Shown: positions 9,114 to 19,590 of the stretch, one piece after another | Position numbering within the stretch: position 1 is the stretch's first letter | Layout: every line of letters begins with the position of its first letter | NCBI GenBank assembly: GCA_017521605.1 | Contig: JAFXCD010000041.1 | Span: 39,175 to 103,174, forward strand | Direction: 5' to 3' | Length of the DNA: 64,000 bases | From: Lachnospiraceae bacterium | Lineage (GTDB): Bacteria > Bacillota > Clostridia > Lachnospirales > Lachnospiraceae | Position numbers and translations under genes: made by a program | The notes under the pieces: model-generated | Told to the model about the DNA's origin: nothing | Databases searched by the model: none | Seen by the model: only the letters and a program-made list of their open reading frames with translations

Positions 9114-9737
9114 ATGGATAATATCGTAATAACTATTGCAAGACAGTATGGTAGCGGTGGAAAAACTGTAGGACAGATGGTGGCGGAAGAACTGGGAATT
9201 CCTTTTTACAGCAGAGATATCCTCCGTCTGGCGTCGGAAGATAGTGGTATCAGTGAGGCATTGTTTGGTGAGGCTGATGAAAAGCTGAAGAAGGTTCCTT
9301 TCTTTAAAAGCTCCAAGGCAGCCTATGACGGAGATTTGATTCCTCCGGAGTCCGATGATTTTGTGTCTGACAAGAATCTGTTTAATTATCAGGCCAAGAT
9401 TATCAAGCAGCTGGCAGAAAGAGAATCCTGCGTTATTGTAGGAAGATGTGCCGATTACGTGTTGAAGGACTTTCCTAATGTAATGAGCGTCTTCGTATAT
9501 GCGGATGAGCAGTTCTGCTTCGATAGGGCTATGGAGCGCAACAGTATGACTCCCAAGGAGATGGAGAAGTACATTGCCAAGGTGGATAAGTACCGTGGCG
9601 ACTATTACAAATATTATACCGGTCAGGATTGGACTGATGCCAGAAACTATGACCTCTGCTTAAATTGCGGTGTGCTGGGCTTCGAGAAATGTAAAGAAGA
9701 GATACTGGCTTATCGTAAGGTACGATTTGGAGTGTAG
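9114..9737 (+). CDS. Cytidylate kinase-like family protein
   Basis: The protein (207 residues) opens with an unusual P-loop, ARQYGSGGKTVG, followed by LGIPFYSRDILRLAS, the pattern of the cytidylate-kinase-like family (Cytidylate_kin2) common in Clostridia. A later VGRCADYVL is also typical. The family is related to CMP kinase but its own substrate is not established. An upstream in-frame ATG inside livF is ignored because an AAGGAAAGGGG site precedes the ATG at 9114. It lies 16 bases after livF and before a terminator, so it is the last gene of the liv unit; why it travels with the importer is unknown. Confidence 0.82.
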   Translation: MDNIVITIARQYGSGGKTVGQMVAEELGIPFYSRDILRLASEDSGISEALFGEADEKLKKVPFFKSSKAAYDGDLIPPESDDFVSDKNLFNYQAKIIKQLAERESCVIVGRCADYVLKDFPNVMSVFVYADEQFCFDRAMERNSMTPKEMEKYIAKVDKYRGDYYKYYTGQDWTDARNYDLCLNCGVLGFEKCKEEILAYRKVRFGV

Positions 9738-9757
9738 AAAAGGAAATACATAAGTTG

Positions 9758-9787
9758 GTGGTAGAGTGTAAAGGCTCTACCACTTTT
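9758..9787 (+). terminator. Intrinsic terminator of the liv unit
   Basis: 9-bp perfect stem (GTGGTAGAG / CTCTACCAC) with an 8-base loop followed by TTTT. Confidence 0.7.
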
Positions 9788-9827
9788 ATGATATAGGAAA
9801 TTGTGCATTGAAATGAGGGAAGAGTAT

Positions 9828-10523
9828 ATGAGTAGGATATTGATTATTGAGGATGATGAGGATATTAACCGTTTATTATATAAAATCTTAAGCAGGGAAG
9901 GGTATCAGGTGGTGCAGGCCTTTTCCGGGACGGAGGGTAAGCTTCGTCTGGAGCAGGAGCTGCCGGACTTGATTTTGCTGGATTTGATGCTGCCGGGGAT
10001 GAAAGGTCAGGAGATTACGGAATTCGTCCGAAAGGAAAAGCAGAGTAATGTACCTATCATCATATTGTCAGCCAAATCCGCTTTGGAGGATAAGGTGGAG
10101 CTTCTGACTATGGGAGCGGATGATTATCTGACCAAGCCCTTTGAACCCCGGGAGGTATTGGTACGTGTCATGGCCCTGCTTCGAAGAGCTGGCTTGGGTG
10201 GTGTACAGAGCCAAAAGGAAGCGTCAGAAGAGTATGCCTACAAGAATCTGGTGCTAACCACAGAAAGCCGAAAGGTAACCGTCTGTGGAGAAGAGATTGC
10301 ACTGACACCCCATGAGTATGAGATATTGCTTCTTTTACTGCAACAGCCGGAGAAGGTATTCTCCAGAGATGCCCTGTATGAAAGTATATGGGGAGGCGGA
10401 TATCTGGGAGAGGACAATACTGTAAATGTGCATGTTAGTAATATTCGAAAGAAGCTGGCTGCAGTGGATGCAGAGCAGGAATATATCAAGACTGTATGGG
10501 GAATCGGCTTTAAATTGGCGTAA
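9828..10523 (+). CDS. OmpR/PhoB-family response regulator
   Basis: The protein (231 residues from this start) has a receiver domain with acidic pocket EDDED near the N-terminus, phosphoacceptor Asp52 in LLDLMLPG and the SAK lysine, followed by a winged-helix DNA-binding domain (residues about 130-230, with LTPHEYEILLLL and NVHVSNIRKKL). The ATG at 9828 is chosen because GAGGGA lies 7 bases upstream; an ATG at 9813 overlaps that site. It is followed by an ABC transporter and then a histidine kinase, the layout of antimicrobial-peptide or bacitracin sensing and resistance modules, so it probably controls the downstream transporter. Confidence 0.9.
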   Translation: MSRILIIEDDEDINRLLYKILSREGYQVVQAFSGTEGKLRLEQELPDLILLDLMLPGMKGQEITEFVRKEKQSNVPIIILSAKSALEDKVELLTMGADDYLTKPFEPREVLVRVMALLRRAGLGGVQSQKEASEEYAYKNLVLTTESRKVTVCGEEIALTPHEYEILLLLLQQPEKVFSRDALYESIWGGGYLGEDNTVNVHVSNIRKKLAAVDAEQEYIKTVWGIGFKLA

Positions 10524-10616
10524 GAGTTATCTTTACGAATTCTTTAAACTTTCTTGAGGACTTATTAATAGCCTTACGGATAAAATAAGTTTGTAAAGAA
10601 AAAGGAGGGAGATAGT

Positions 10617-11537
10617 ATGGAGAACATAATAGAAGCCAAAGGGCTGACGAAAAAGTATCCTAAATGTACAGCGCTACAAAATGTAAGCTTGGAAATTAAG
10701 CGCGGCGAAATCTACGGTCTGGTGGGAGCAAACGGTGCCGGCAAAACCACACTGCTGAAGATTCTGGTAGGACAAATTTTCTCTACAGATGGAGAGTTTG
10801 CATTATTTGGGACTCATGGAAAAAAGGAACTTGAGAATCAAAGAAAACGGTTAGGAGCCTTGATTGAAAATCCTGGTTTTTATCCTCAGCTTACCATCGA
10901 GCAGAATATGGAGTTTTACAGGCTGCAAAAGGGTGTGCCAGGGAAGCAAATTGTGGAAGATACCTTGAAGACGGTAGGGTTGTGGGAGGTACGGAACAAG
11001 AAAGGCAAGACCCTTTCTTTAGGTATGAAGCAAAGATTGGGGCTGGCCATTGCTTTGCTTGGTGAGCCGGAACTGCTCTTTTTGGATGAACCGGCAAACG
11101 GACTGGACCCGGCAGGGATTATCGAAATGCGCAATCTTTTGAAAAAGCTGAACCGGGAGAAAAATATTACTATTGTGATTTCCAGCCATATTTTAAGTGA
11201 GTTGGAGCATCTGGCAACGGTTTACGGATTTCTGGATAAGGGTAAAATGCTGGAGCAGATATCTGCCAAAGCCTTACATGAAAAGTGCGGGGATTATCTG
11301 GAGATTAAGGTAACTGATGCGGCAAAATATACTATGCTTTTGGAAAAGCAATTACAGCACACCTCCTATCTGGTGCTGGAGGATGGCATGGTACAAATTT
11401 TTGATATGAAGAAAGATAGGGAAACATACAGTGCCCTTGCGGGAGAGAATGGCATAGGAATCCTAGCTATGAACATGAAGCAAAACAGTCTGGAGGACTA
11501 TTATATGAATCTGACAAAGGGAGGGCTATTGGGATGA
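10617..11537 (+). CDS. ABC transporter ATPase (BcrA-type)
   Basis: A 306-residue ATPase with Walker A GANGAGKTT, signature LSLGMKQRLGLAIALL, Walker B LLFLDEPANGLDP and a C-terminal extension after residue about 215, the usual size for bacitracin/lantibiotic-type exporters. It would drive the membrane protein encoded next, whose start overlaps its stop by four bases. An AAGGAGGGAG ribosome binding site precedes the ATG. The 93-base leader shows no clear sigma-A promoter, so it may be read from the response regulator's transcript. Confidence 0.88.
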   Translation: MENIIEAKGLTKKYPKCTALQNVSLEIKRGEIYGLVGANGAGKTTLLKILVGQIFSTDGEFALFGTHGKKELENQRKRLGALIENPGFYPQLTIEQNMEFYRLQKGVPGKQIVEDTLKTVGLWEVRNKKGKTLSLGMKQRLGLAIALLGEPELLFLDEPANGLDPAGIIEMRNLLKKLNREKNITIVISSHILSELEHLATVYGFLDKGKMLEQISAKALHEKCGDYLEIKVTDAAKYTMLLEKQLQHTSYLVLEDGMVQIFDMKKDRETYSALAGENGIGILAMNMKQNSLEDYYMNLTKGGLLG

Positions 11538-12310
11538 GAAATTATATAAAGAGTGAATGGTATCGGGTAACTCATACCCTTACCATATATGTGTTTACAT
11601 TAAGTTTGGCAGGTCTGACACTGTTGATGAATTTGGCAATGTGGTTTTTGGATAAGGTAGATCCTACGTTCCACCATGGAACGGCTGCGTTTTCCTTGAG
11701 CAATCTGGTATGTTTGTTGGAAGTATTGTTTTTTGTGGGAGTTATCCTTGTGGATTTGCTGTTTGTGGGGGATAAGAAAAATGGTAGTTTAAAGAATTCC
11801 ATAGCGTTCGGTATTTCCAGAACAGATATTTTTCTGGGAAAATGCGTGGTAGGTATGTTTGTTTCCCTAATTAGTCTGGTAGTGATATTGGCAGTGTATT
11901 TAGGAAGTGCTAAGTTACTGCTTACTCCGGGAGTGGAACCGAATGCGGCGCGTATCACTTTGCAGGGGGTGGCATGTATGCTTCCTATGGCAGTAGCTTC
12001 TGAGATTTTGATTCTTGCTATGTGCATCCTCTTTGAGAAGGAGTTGGTGGCATCTATAGCATGGTATGCGGTTATGGTTGGTATCCCCCAGATTTGTTTT
12101 GTGTTCGGGTTAAAGTTTGATTCTGTAGCTAAAATAGCGGTATGGATGCCTCATAATTATCTAAGCAGTGAAGTTGTGGTAAACATGAGTGGCTGGAGCT
12201 GTCTGTGGCAGACCCCGGAGGGTGTGGCGAAATGTCTGATTTCCGGATTTATCGGTTTAATTGTGTTTTTAGCATTTGGCTTGATAGTCAGTAAAAGGCA
12301 GGAAGTGTAA
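11534..12310 (+). CDS. ABC-2 type transporter permease
   Basis: A 258-residue protein with about six hydrophobic segments and the large loop after the first, as in ABC-2 permeases of the BcrB type (GDKKNGSLKNSIAFGISR is the typical cytosolic motif after the second segment). It overlaps the ATPase gene (ATGA), implying coupled translation and a joint complex. The likely role is export of, or protection from, a peptide antibiotic; the substrate is not known. Confidence 0.85.
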   Translation: MRNYIKSEWYRVTHTLTIYVFTLSLAGLTLLMNLAMWFLDKVDPTFHHGTAAFSLSNLVCLLEVLFFVGVILVDLLFVGDKKNGSLKNSIAFGISRTDIFLGKCVVGMFVSLISLVVILAVYLGSAKLLLTPGVEPNAARITLQGVACMLPMAVASEILILAMCILFEKELVASIAWYAVMVGIPQICFVFGLKFDSVAKIAVWMPHNYLSSEVVVNMSGWSCLWQTPEGVAKCLISGFIGLIVFLAFGLIVSKRQEV

Positions 12311-12371
12311 ATGGGACTTGGTGAGTAAGGTGCTGAAGTCTGCGTAGTATGAGAGGAAAGGAGCGTGCAAA

Positions 12372-13268
12372 ATGGTATATCTGATTATAGCAATACTGGG
12401 CATAGCAGTAGTTTATCTTTTGGTGCGCCTTCTTTCTTTGAAGATGGCACTAAAAGGTGCCGGAAAGCAGCTGAAGGAAATCAACAGAGAACTGGAAGAG
12501 AATCGTATCGTGAAGCTGGCGGTACCGGATAAGGATGCGGAGATGCTTTTAACAGTAGTCAATGAATCCCTGCTGGCAATCCGTGAGCAAAAAAATGTGT
12601 ATGCCAAAAGGGAAAAGGAACTTAAGCAGCAGATTGAAAATATCAGTCATGATTTGCGTACGCCCCTGACCTCCATGTTAGGATATCTGCGTATTATGGA
12701 GACCGGCAATCTGAACCCGGAGGACCGGGAGGATTTGCAGACAGTTATACGAAAAGCAGAACGCCTGCAGGAGCTGATTACCCAGTTCTATGATTATACT
12801 AAGGTCACATCCACAGATTATTCGCTTTCCTTGGAGGGTATAGAGGTAACCAAGCTACTGCGGGAAGCTTTGGCGGATGCTTATCCGGAATTAGAGAAGC
12901 GGCAGTTAGAAGTGGAGGTAAAGATACCACAGGGAACGTTAGCGATTACGGGCAATGAGAATGCCATGCAAAGAGTTTTACAAAATCTGCTCCAAAATGC
13001 GGTACGATATGCAAAGAGCTATCTGGAAGTGTCTGTTTATGAGGGGGATGGAGAAGTGGAAATTACCTTTGCCAATGATGTGGAGGATATGAATGTATCG
13101 GATGTGGAGCGCCTGTTTGAGCGCTTCTACACGCCGGATGCCTCCCGTACCCAAGGCTCCACCGGACTTGGACTGACCATAGCCAAAGAGTTTGTAGAGA
13201 AAATGAAGGGAAGTATGGAAGCGGAACTGGTGGGGGAGAAACTTTGGATTCAGATGAGGTTTCATTAA
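12372..13268 (+). CDS. Sensor histidine kinase, small sensor type
   Basis: The 298-residue protein has a single N-terminal membrane segment (residues about 2-23), then a linker, a dimerisation domain with SHDLRTPLTS (His93), and an ATPase domain with N-box NLLQNAVRYA and G-box TGLGLTIAKEF. It has almost no extracytoplasmic sensor, so it probably reads a signal within the membrane or from the adjacent transporter, as proposed for BceS-like kinases. It should phosphorylate the regulator at 9828. A GGAAAGGAG site precedes the ATG. Confidence 0.88.
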   Translation: MVYLIIAILGIAVVYLLVRLLSLKMALKGAGKQLKEINRELEENRIVKLAVPDKDAEMLLTVVNESLLAIREQKNVYAKREKELKQQIENISHDLRTPLTSMLGYLRIMETGNLNPEDREDLQTVIRKAERLQELITQFYDYTKVTSTDYSLSLEGIEVTKLLREALADAYPELEKRQLEVEVKIPQGTLAITGNENAMQRVLQNLLQNAVRYAKSYLEVSVYEGDGEVEITFANDVEDMNVSDVERLFERFYTPDASRTQGSTGLGLTIAKEFVEKMKGSMEAELVGEKLWIQMRFH

Positions 13269-13276
13269 TAAAAACA

Positions 13277-13315
13277 GAACAAATGTTTGCAAAGCGTGTA
13301 GAAATGTGCTATACT
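13277..13315 (+). promoter_or_regulatory. LexA-repressed promoter of uvrBA
   Basis: GAACAAATGTTT at 13277-13288 fits the Gram-positive LexA/DinR operator (GAAC-N4-GTTY). It overlaps the -35 TTGCAA (13287-13292), which stands 17 bases from an extended -10, TGC-TATACT (13307-13315). LexA binding there would block polymerase, giving SOS induction of uvrB and uvrA. Confidence 0.75.
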
Positions 13316-13415
13316 ATAAAAGTGCATTTTTATACGCTTGTATTTTGTGTAAAAATGTATATGATATAGAGTAGTTAATGATAATTCTTAGATATAGACG
13401 ATTCAGGAGGCTTGT

Positions 13416-15419
13416 ATGGCACAGGAACAGGTTTTCAAACTTCATAGCGAATTTGCACCCACCGGTGACCAGCCACAGGCTATTGCCGAGCTGGTGGAGG
13501 GTTTTAAGCAAGGCAATCAGTTCCAGACTCTGCTAGGTGTAACCGGTTCCGGTAAGACCTTTACCATGGCCAATGTGATTGCGGCACTGAATAAGCCAAC
13601 CCTGATTATCGCTCACAATAAGACGCTTGCAGGACAGCTCTATGGGGAGTTTAAAGAATTTTTTCCGGAAAACGCAGTAGAGTACTTTGTGTCCTACTAC
13701 GATTATTACCAGCCGGAGGCCTATGTACCTTCTTCGGATACTTATATTGCCAAGGATTCCTCCATTAATGAGGAGATTGATAAGCTACGCTTGTCTGCTA
13801 CTGCTTCCCTTTCTGAAAGAAAGGATGTAATAGTGATAGCCAGTGTATCCTGCATTTATGGCTTGGGAAGTCCTGATGAATATCAGGATATGATTGTATC
13901 CTTACGTCCCGGTATGCTGAAGGACAGAGACCAGGTGCTTCGGGAACTGATTGATATCCAGTACGACAGAAATGATATGGACATACAACGTGGTACTTTC
14001 CGTGTGCGAGGGGATGTGGTGGAGATTTATCCTGCCCAGGGTGGAGACTATCTGATTCGTGTAGAGTTTTTCGGAGATGAAATCGATCGTATTACAGAGG
14101 TGGAGCCACTGACCGGTAAGGTTCATGCGGCACTGAATCATATTTCCGTTTTCCCGGCTTCCCATTATGTGGTGGCACCGGAGAAGATTAAGAAGGCCTG
14201 TGACAATATTGAGATAGAGCTAAAGGAAAGGATTCAGTATTTTAAGGGTGAGGATAAGCTGATTGAAGCCCAGCGTATTTCTGAGAGGACCAATTTTGAT
14301 ATCGAAATGCTTCGTGAAACCGGCTTTTGCTCCGGGATTGAGAATTATTCCAGGCATCTGAATTTCATGGAGCCCGGGGCTACGCCTATGACTCTGATGG
14401 ATTATTTCAAGGATGACTGTTTGATTATTATAGATGAGTCCCATATGACCATTCCACAGATTCGCGGTATGTTTGCGGGGGACCGTTCCAGAAAGCAGAC
14501 TCTGGTGGATTATGGGTTCCGTCTGCCTTCGGCACTGGACAACAGACCCTTAAATTTTGAAGAGTTTGAGAACCATATTGACCAGATGATGTTTGTGTCC
14601 GCTACCCCTTCTGTGTATGAGGAGGAGCATGAGCTCTTACGTACGGAGCAGATTATCCGTCCTACAGGGCTTTTGGACCCGCAAGTGGATGTGCGTTCGG
14701 TGGAGGGACAGATTGATGACTTGATCGGGGAAGTAAACAAGGAAGTGGAGAAGCATAATAAGGTGCTGATTACCACACTGACCAAGCGGATGGCTGAAGA
14801 TTTGACCGAATATATGAAGGATGTGGGCATCCGTGTAAGGTATCTTCATGCGGATATTGATACTCTGGAGCGTGCGGAGATTATCCGTGACATGCGTCTG
14901 GATGTGTTTGATGTGCTGGTAGGTATTAACCTGCTTCGAGAGGGTCTGGATATTCCGGAGATTTCCCTGGTGGCTATTTTGGACGCAGATAAAGAAGGCT
15001 TTCTGCGTAGTGCTACTTCCCTTATACAGACAGTGGGACGTGCGGCCCGCAATGCAGAAGGTCGTGTCATCATGTATGCAGATATGATTACGGATTCCAT
15101 GCGGATAGCACTGGATGAAACCAACAGACGTCGTGAGATTCAGATGAAGTACAATGAGGAGCATGGCATCACTCCTCAGACCATTAAGAAGGCAGTAAGG
15201 GACCTGATTAGTATCTCCAAGGCTATTGCAGCTGAAGAAGTGAAGTTTGAAAAGGATCCGGAATCCATGAATCGTAAGGAATTGGAGAAGCTTATCGGAG
15301 AGGTGCAGAAGAAGATGCAGAAAGCCGCTGCGGAATTGAATTTCGAAGCGGCTGCAGAGCTTCGTGATAAGATGCTGGAGCTGAAGAAAAAGCTTCAGGA
15401 ATTGGATGAAGAGGAATAG
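13416..15419 (+). CDS. uvrB: Excinuclease ABC subunit B
   Basis: A full-length 667-residue UvrB. It shows Walker [11 protein letters not shown], the beta-hairpin region [12 protein letters not shown] that clamps DNA, helicase motif II IIDESH, motif VI near QTVGRAARN, and the C-terminal UVR coiled-coil motif (about residues 626-661) that contacts UvrC. It verifies damage passed on by UvrA in nucleotide excision repair. It has an AGGAGG site and a LexA-controlled promoter and is followed by uvrA within 28 bases. Confidence 0.97.
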   Translation: MAQEQVFKLHSEFAPTGDQPQAIAELVEGFKQGNQFQTLLGVTGSGKTFTMANVIAALNKPTLIIAHNKTLAGQLYGEFKEFFPENAVEYFVSYYDYYQPEAYVPSSDTYIAKDSSINEEIDKLRLSATASLSERKDVIVIASVSCIYGLGSPDEYQDMIVSLRPGMLKDRDQVLRELIDIQYDRNDMDIQRGTFRVRGDVVEIYPAQGGDYLIRVEFFGDEIDRITEVEPLTGKVHAALNHISVFPASHYVVAPEKIKKACDNIEIELKERIQYFKGEDKLIEAQRISERTNFDIEMLRETGFCSGIENYSRHLNFMEPGATPMTLMDYFKDDCLIIIDESHMTIPQIRGMFAGDRSRKQTLVDYGFRLPSALDNRPLNFEEFENHIDQMMFVSATPSVYEEEHELLRTEQIIRPTGLLDPQVDVRSVEGQIDDLIGEVNKEVEKHNKVLITTLTKRMAEDLTEYMKDVGIRVRYLHADIDTLERAEIIRDMRLDVFDVLVGINLLREGLDIPEISLVAILDADKEGFLRSATSLIQTVGRAARNAEGRVIMYADMITDSMRIALDETNRRREIQMKYNEEHGITPQTIKKAVRDLISISKAIAAEEVKFEKDPESMNRKELEKLIGEVQKKMQKAAAELNFEAAAELRDKMLELKKKLQELDEEE

Positions 15420-15447
15420 AGATTTATCAGAGAGAAAAGAGGAAATC

Positions 15448-18291
15448 ATGGAAGAAGTAAAGAAGATGCTTCCCCGCAAAGAGTTTATTAAAATAAGGGG
15501 AGCACATGAGCATAATTTGAAGGGAATTGATGTGGATATTCCCAGAAATGAGTTTGTAGTACTGACCGGTATGTCCGGGTCGGGTAAATCTTCATTGGCT
15601 TTTGATACTATCTATGCAGAGGGGCAGAGACGCTATATGGAATCCTTGTCTTCTTATGCACGTCAGTTTTTGGGACAGATGGAGAAGCCTAATGTAGATC
15701 AGATAGAGGGATTGTCACCGGCCATATCCATTGATCAGAAATCCACCAACCGTAATCCGCGTTCCACAGTAGGTACCGTGACGGAGATTTATGATTATTT
15801 TCGACTGTTGTATGCCCGTATCGGTATTCCTCACTGTCCCAAATGTGGCAGAGTCATTGCCAAGCAGACGGTGGACCAGATGGTGGACCAGATTATGGAG
15901 CAGGGCGAAGGTACTCGTCTGCAACTCCTGGCACCGGTGGTCAGAGGTAAAAAAGGACGACATGAAAAGGTTTTTGACAGAGCCAAGAGAAGTGGTTTCG
16001 TCAGAGTGCGAGTGGATGGTAGTCTATATGAGCTTTCTGAAGAAATTGAACTGGACAAGAATATTAAGCATAATATTGAAATCGTAGTGGATCGACTGAT
16101 TGTCCGAGAGGGCATCCAGAAACGTCTCACAGATTCTATTGAAACAGCACTGGATTTGGCAGAAGGACTGCTGATGGTTGATATTATTGATGGGGAAACG
16201 CTGACCTTTAGCCAGAGCTTTTCTTGTCCGGATTGTGGCGTAAGTATTAGTGAAGTGGAACCAAGAAGTTTTTCCTTCAACAATCCGTTTGGTGCTTGTC
16301 CTGATTGTTTCGGCTTGGGTTATAAGATGGAATTTGATGTGGAGCTTATGATTCCGGATATGAGCAAAAGCATCAATCAAGGAGCAATTGCAGTTATGGG
16401 CTGGCAGTCCTGTAATGATAAGGGTAGCTTTACCAATGCTATGCTAAGGGCACTTTGTGAACATTTTAAGTTTGATCTGGATACACCTTTTGAACAGTAT
16501 TCGGAAGAGATTAAGAAGATATTGTTATATGGTACGGATGAGTCTGTGGATGTGTATTATGAGGGTCAGCGTGGCAAAGGTGTTTATCCTATTACCTTTG
16601 ATGGATTGATTCGAAATGTGGAACGTCGGTACAAGGAGACCTTTTCCGAAAATGCTAAAGCGGAGTACGAGACTTTTATGCGGATTACCCCCTGTAAGCT
16701 TTGCAACGGAATGCGTCTGAAGCAGGAGGCCCTGGCTGTTACTGTATGTGATAAAAATATTTATGAGATTACCTCCATGTCCATTGGGAAGCTGGCAGAT
16801 TTTTTGGCTAAGATGCAGTTGACCAAGCAACAGGAGTTAATTGGCCATCAGATATTAAAAGAAATTCGTGCCAGAGTAGGCTTTTTGGTAAATGTAGGGC
16901 TGGATTATTTGTCTTTAGCCAGAGGAACAGCCAGTTTGTCCGGAGGTGAAGCCCAGCGTATACGTCTGGCTACCCAGATTGGTTCCGGTCTGGTAGGTGT
17001 ATGCTATATTTTGGATGAACCAAGTATTGGTTTGCACCAGAGGGACAATGACAAGCTTCTGGAAGCCTTGAAGCGTCTGAAGGATTTGGGTAATACCCTG
17101 ATTGTGGTAGAGCATGATGAGGATACCATGCGGGCGGCAGATTATATTGTGGATATTGGTCCCGGTGCCGGTTCCCATGGTGGAGAAGTGGTAGCCACAG
17201 GTACAGCAGAGGATATTATGAAGGTGCCGGAATCTATCACAGGTAAATATCTTAGTGGCGAATTAAAGATACCGGTACCCAAGATGAGAAGAAAAGCCAG
17301 TGGCAGTATAAAGGTGCTGGGAGCACAGGAAAACAATTTGAAAAATATTGACGTGGAATTCCCGGTGGGTGTAATGACCTGTGTAACCGGTGTGTCCGGC
17401 TCGGGTAAGAGCTCTCTTGTGAATGAAATTCTTTATAAGAAGCTGGCGCGTACATTAAACCGTGCCCGTACTATTCCTGGAAAACATAAAGGAATAGAGG
17501 GACTGGAGCAGCTGGATAAAGTAATAGATATTGACCAGTCACCTATTGGCAGAACACCCCGTTCAAATCCGGCTACCTATACAGGTGTGTTTGATATGAT
17601 ACGCGATTTGTTTGCAGCTACTCCGGATGCAAAAGCCAAGGGATATACTAAAGGACGATTCAGCTTTAATGTAAAGGGGGGGCGTTGTGAAGCCTGTAGC
17701 GGAGACGGTATTATCAAGATAGAAATGCATTTCCTGCCAGATGTGTATGTGCCTTGTGAGGTATGTGGCGGAAAGCGTTACAACCGAGAAACACTGGACG
17801 TTAAGTATAAAGGAAAGAGTATCTTTGATGTGTTAGATATGACGGTGGAGGAGGCAGTGACTTTCTTTGAAAATGTGCCTTCAGTAAAGCGTAAAATTGA
17901 AACCCTGAATGATGTTGGCTTGTCCTATATTAAGCTGGGACAACCTTCTACCACCCTTTCCGGCGGAGAAGCGCAACGTATCAAACTGGCTACAGAGCTT
18001 TCCCGCAGAAGTACAGGCAAAACAATATATATTTTAGATGAACCTACTACAGGACTTCATTTTGCGGATGTGCATAAGCTGATTGAGATTTTGCACCGTC
18101 TGGCAGATGGGGGCAATACAGTGGTTGTGATAGAACACAATCTGGATGTGATTAAGACAGCAGACTTTATTATTGATATCGGTCCGGAGGGTGGTGATGG
18201 AGGTGGTACGGTAATTGCGACCGGTACACCGGAGGAGATTGCAGAACATCCCATTTCCTATACAGGAAAATATGTAAAGAAAATGTTATAG
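15448..18291 (+). CDS. uvrA: Excinuclease ABC subunit A
   Basis: A 947-residue UvrA with two ABC modules (Walker [11 protein letters not shown] near residue 40 and [10 protein letters not shown] near residue 645), two LSGGEAQRI signatures, and the zinc-binding CxxC pairs (CPKCG, CPDCG, CEAC and CEVCGG). It detects helix-distorting DNA lesions as a dimer and loads UvrB. An in-frame ATG at 15406 lies inside uvrB, but an AGAGGA site fits the ATG at 15448. It is cotranscribed with uvrB and ends at a strong terminator. Confidence 0.97.
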   Translation: MEEVKKMLPRKEFIKIRGAHEHNLKGIDVDIPRNEFVVLTGMSGSGKSSLAFDTIYAEGQRRYMESLSSYARQFLGQMEKPNVDQIEGLSPAISIDQKSTNRNPRSTVGTVTEIYDYFRLLYARIGIPHCPKCGRVIAKQTVDQMVDQIMEQGEGTRLQLLAPVVRGKKGRHEKVFDRAKRSGFVRVRVDGSLYELSEEIELDKNIKHNIEIVVDRLIVREGIQKRLTDSIETALDLAEGLLMVDIIDGETLTFSQSFSCPDCGVSISEVEPRSFSFNNPFGACPDCFGLGYKMEFDVELMIPDMSKSINQGAIAVMGWQSCNDKGSFTNAMLRALCEHFKFDLDTPFEQYSEEIKKILLYGTDESVDVYYEGQRGKGVYPITFDGLIRNVERRYKETFSENAKAEYETFMRITPCKLCNGMRLKQEALAVTVCDKNIYEITSMSIGKLADFLAKMQLTKQQELIGHQILKEIRARVGFLVNVGLDYLSLARGTASLSGGEAQRIRLATQIGSGLVGVCYILDEPSIGLHQRDNDKLLEALKRLKDLGNTLIVVEHDEDTMRAADYIVDIGPGAGSHGGEVVATGTAEDIMKVPESITGKYLSGELKIPVPKMRRKASGSIKVLGAQENNLKNIDVEFPVGVMTCVTGVSGSGKSSLVNEILYKKLARTLNRARTIPGKHKGIEGLEQLDKVIDIDQSPIGRTPRSNPATYTGVFDMIRDLFAATPDAKAKGYTKGRFSFNVKGGRCEACSGDGIIKIEMHFLPDVYVPCEVCGGKRYNRETLDVKYKGKSIFDVLDMTVEEAVTFFENVPSVKRKIETLNDVGLSYIKLGQPSTTLSGGEAQRIKLATELSRRSTGKTIYILDEPTTGLHFADVHKLIEILHRLADGGNTVVVIEHNLDVIKTADFIIDIGPEGGDGGGTVIATGTPEEIAEHPISYTGKYVKKML

Positions 18292-18340
18292 GTGTAAAGT
18301 TTTGTATAAAATAGTCGATATATAATGTACAAAGCAGGGA

Positions 18341-18390
18341 CGCGAAAAAGTGAACGGAAGGAACCGTTCTCTTTTTCGCGTTATATTTTT
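18341..18390 (+). terminator. Intrinsic terminator of uvrBA
   Basis: 17-bp stem with one mismatch (left arm 18341-18357, right arm 18364-18380) and a 6-base loop, followed by a T-rich tract. This hairpin fills much of the 240-base gap between uvrA and mbl. Confidence 0.85.
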
Positions 18391-18419
18391 TAAATTTTTG
18401 TGAAAGCTTTTGGAAACAC

Positions 18420-18448
18420 TTGCATTTTCCTGTATCTGACTGTAAACT
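18420..18448 (+). promoter_or_regulatory. Weak candidate promoter for mbl
   Basis: TTGCAT (18420-18425), 17-base spacer, TAAACT (18443-18448), leaving a leader of about 80 bases before mbl. The -10 is a poor match, so this is tentative. Confidence 0.35.
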
Positions 18449-18531
18449 ATACATGGTGGGTAACTATTCGAATTTAAAAAATAATACGTAAAGAAGCGTA
18501 AATAAGAGATAGAGCAGGAAGGGAAAAGAGT

Positions 18532-19524
18532 ATGCAGTGTACAGACATCGGAATTGATTTGGGAACAGCCAGTATTCTGGTTTACATTAGAGGAAAGGGT
18601 GTCGTGTTGAAGGAGCCATCAGTGGTTGCTTTTGACAGAGACACCAACAAAATTAAGGCAATTGGTGAGGATGCAAGGCTTATGCTTGGTAGAACACCGG
18701 GTAATATTATTGCGGTAAGACCTTTACGCCAAGGTGTTATTTCCGATTATACCGTAACTGAGAAGATGATGAAGTATTTCATTCAGAAAGCATTGGGCAA
18801 GAGGATGTTCCGTAAACCCCGTATTGCAGTTTGTGTACCCAGTGGTGTTACTGAAGTAGAGAAGAAAGCGGTTGAAGATGCTACTTATCAGGCAGGTGCC
18901 AGAGAAGTATCCATTATTGAGGAGCCTATTGCAGCAGCAATTGGTGCCGGTATTGATATTTCCAAACCCTGTGGCAATATGATTGTAGACATCGGTGGTG
19001 GTACTTCTGATATTGCAGTTATATCTTTAGGAGGTACCGTAGTAAGTGCTTCCATCAAAGTGGCAGGGGATGATTTTGATGAAGCTATTGTACGATACAT
19101 GAGAAAGAAGCATAATCTTCTGATAGGTGAAAGAACTGCAGAGGATATGAAGATAAAGATTGGTTCCTGCTATCCCAGAGTGGAGGCAGATTATATGGAT
19201 GTTCGTGGGCGTAACCTGGTAACCGGTTTGCCTAAGACAGTAAGAGTATCTTCAGAAGAAACAGAAGAAGCATTGAAGGAAATTACAGCTCAGATTGTGG
19301 AAACCATTCATAGCGTTTTGGAAAAAACTCCTCCGGAGTTGGCAGCGGATATTGCAGACAGAGGTATTGTTCTTACCGGTGGTGGTAGCCTGCTCCGCGG
19401 TTTGGAAGAACTGATTTCATCTAAAACAGGTATCAATACCATGACAGCAGAAGATCCCATGACAGCAGTAGCAGTAGGCACAGGTAAGTATGTGGAATTC
19501 TTGGCCGGTTACAGAGAAGACTAA
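18532..19524 (+). CDS. mbl: MreB-family rod-shape protein (Mbl-like)
   Basis: A 330-residue bacterial actin. It has the phosphate 1 motif GIDLGTASI, the MreB-type RPLRQGVISDY segment, phosphate 2 DIGGGTSDIAVI and the adenosine motif LTGGGSLLRG. It forms membrane-bound filaments that steer cell-wall synthesis along the cylinder. The name Mbl rather than MreB is chosen because two FlhO/FlhP-like flagellar genes follow directly, the order known in Bacillus subtilis (mbl-flhO-flhP), and there is no mreC/mreD. Confidence 0.9.
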   Translation: MQCTDIGIDLGTASILVYIRGKGVVLKEPSVVAFDRDTNKIKAIGEDARLMLGRTPGNIIAVRPLRQGVISDYTVTEKMMKYFIQKALGKRMFRKPRIAVCVPSGVTEVEKKAVEDATYQAGAREVSIIEEPIAAAIGAGIDISKPCGNMIVDIGGGTSDIAVISLGGTVVSASIKVAGDDFDEAIVRYMRKKHNLLIGERTAEDMKIKIGSCYPRVEADYMDVRGRNLVTGLPKTVRVSSEETEEALKEITAQIVETIHSVLEKTPPELAADIADRGIVLTGGGSLLRGLEELISSKTGINTMTAEDPMTAVAVGTGKYVEFLAGYRED

Positions 19525-19590
19525 TTATACAAAAAGGCAATATCTCGATATTTTACAAAGGTAATCACTGATAATATAAAGGAGGGCATT

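Noticed and set aside
8663-9115. Minus-strand open frames opposite livF
   Set aside because: livF is clear on the + strand with all ABC ATPase motifs.
14637-15479. Minus-strand open frame of 280 codons opposite uvrB
   Set aside because: uvrB is unmistakable on the other strand and the antisense product has no recognisable motif.
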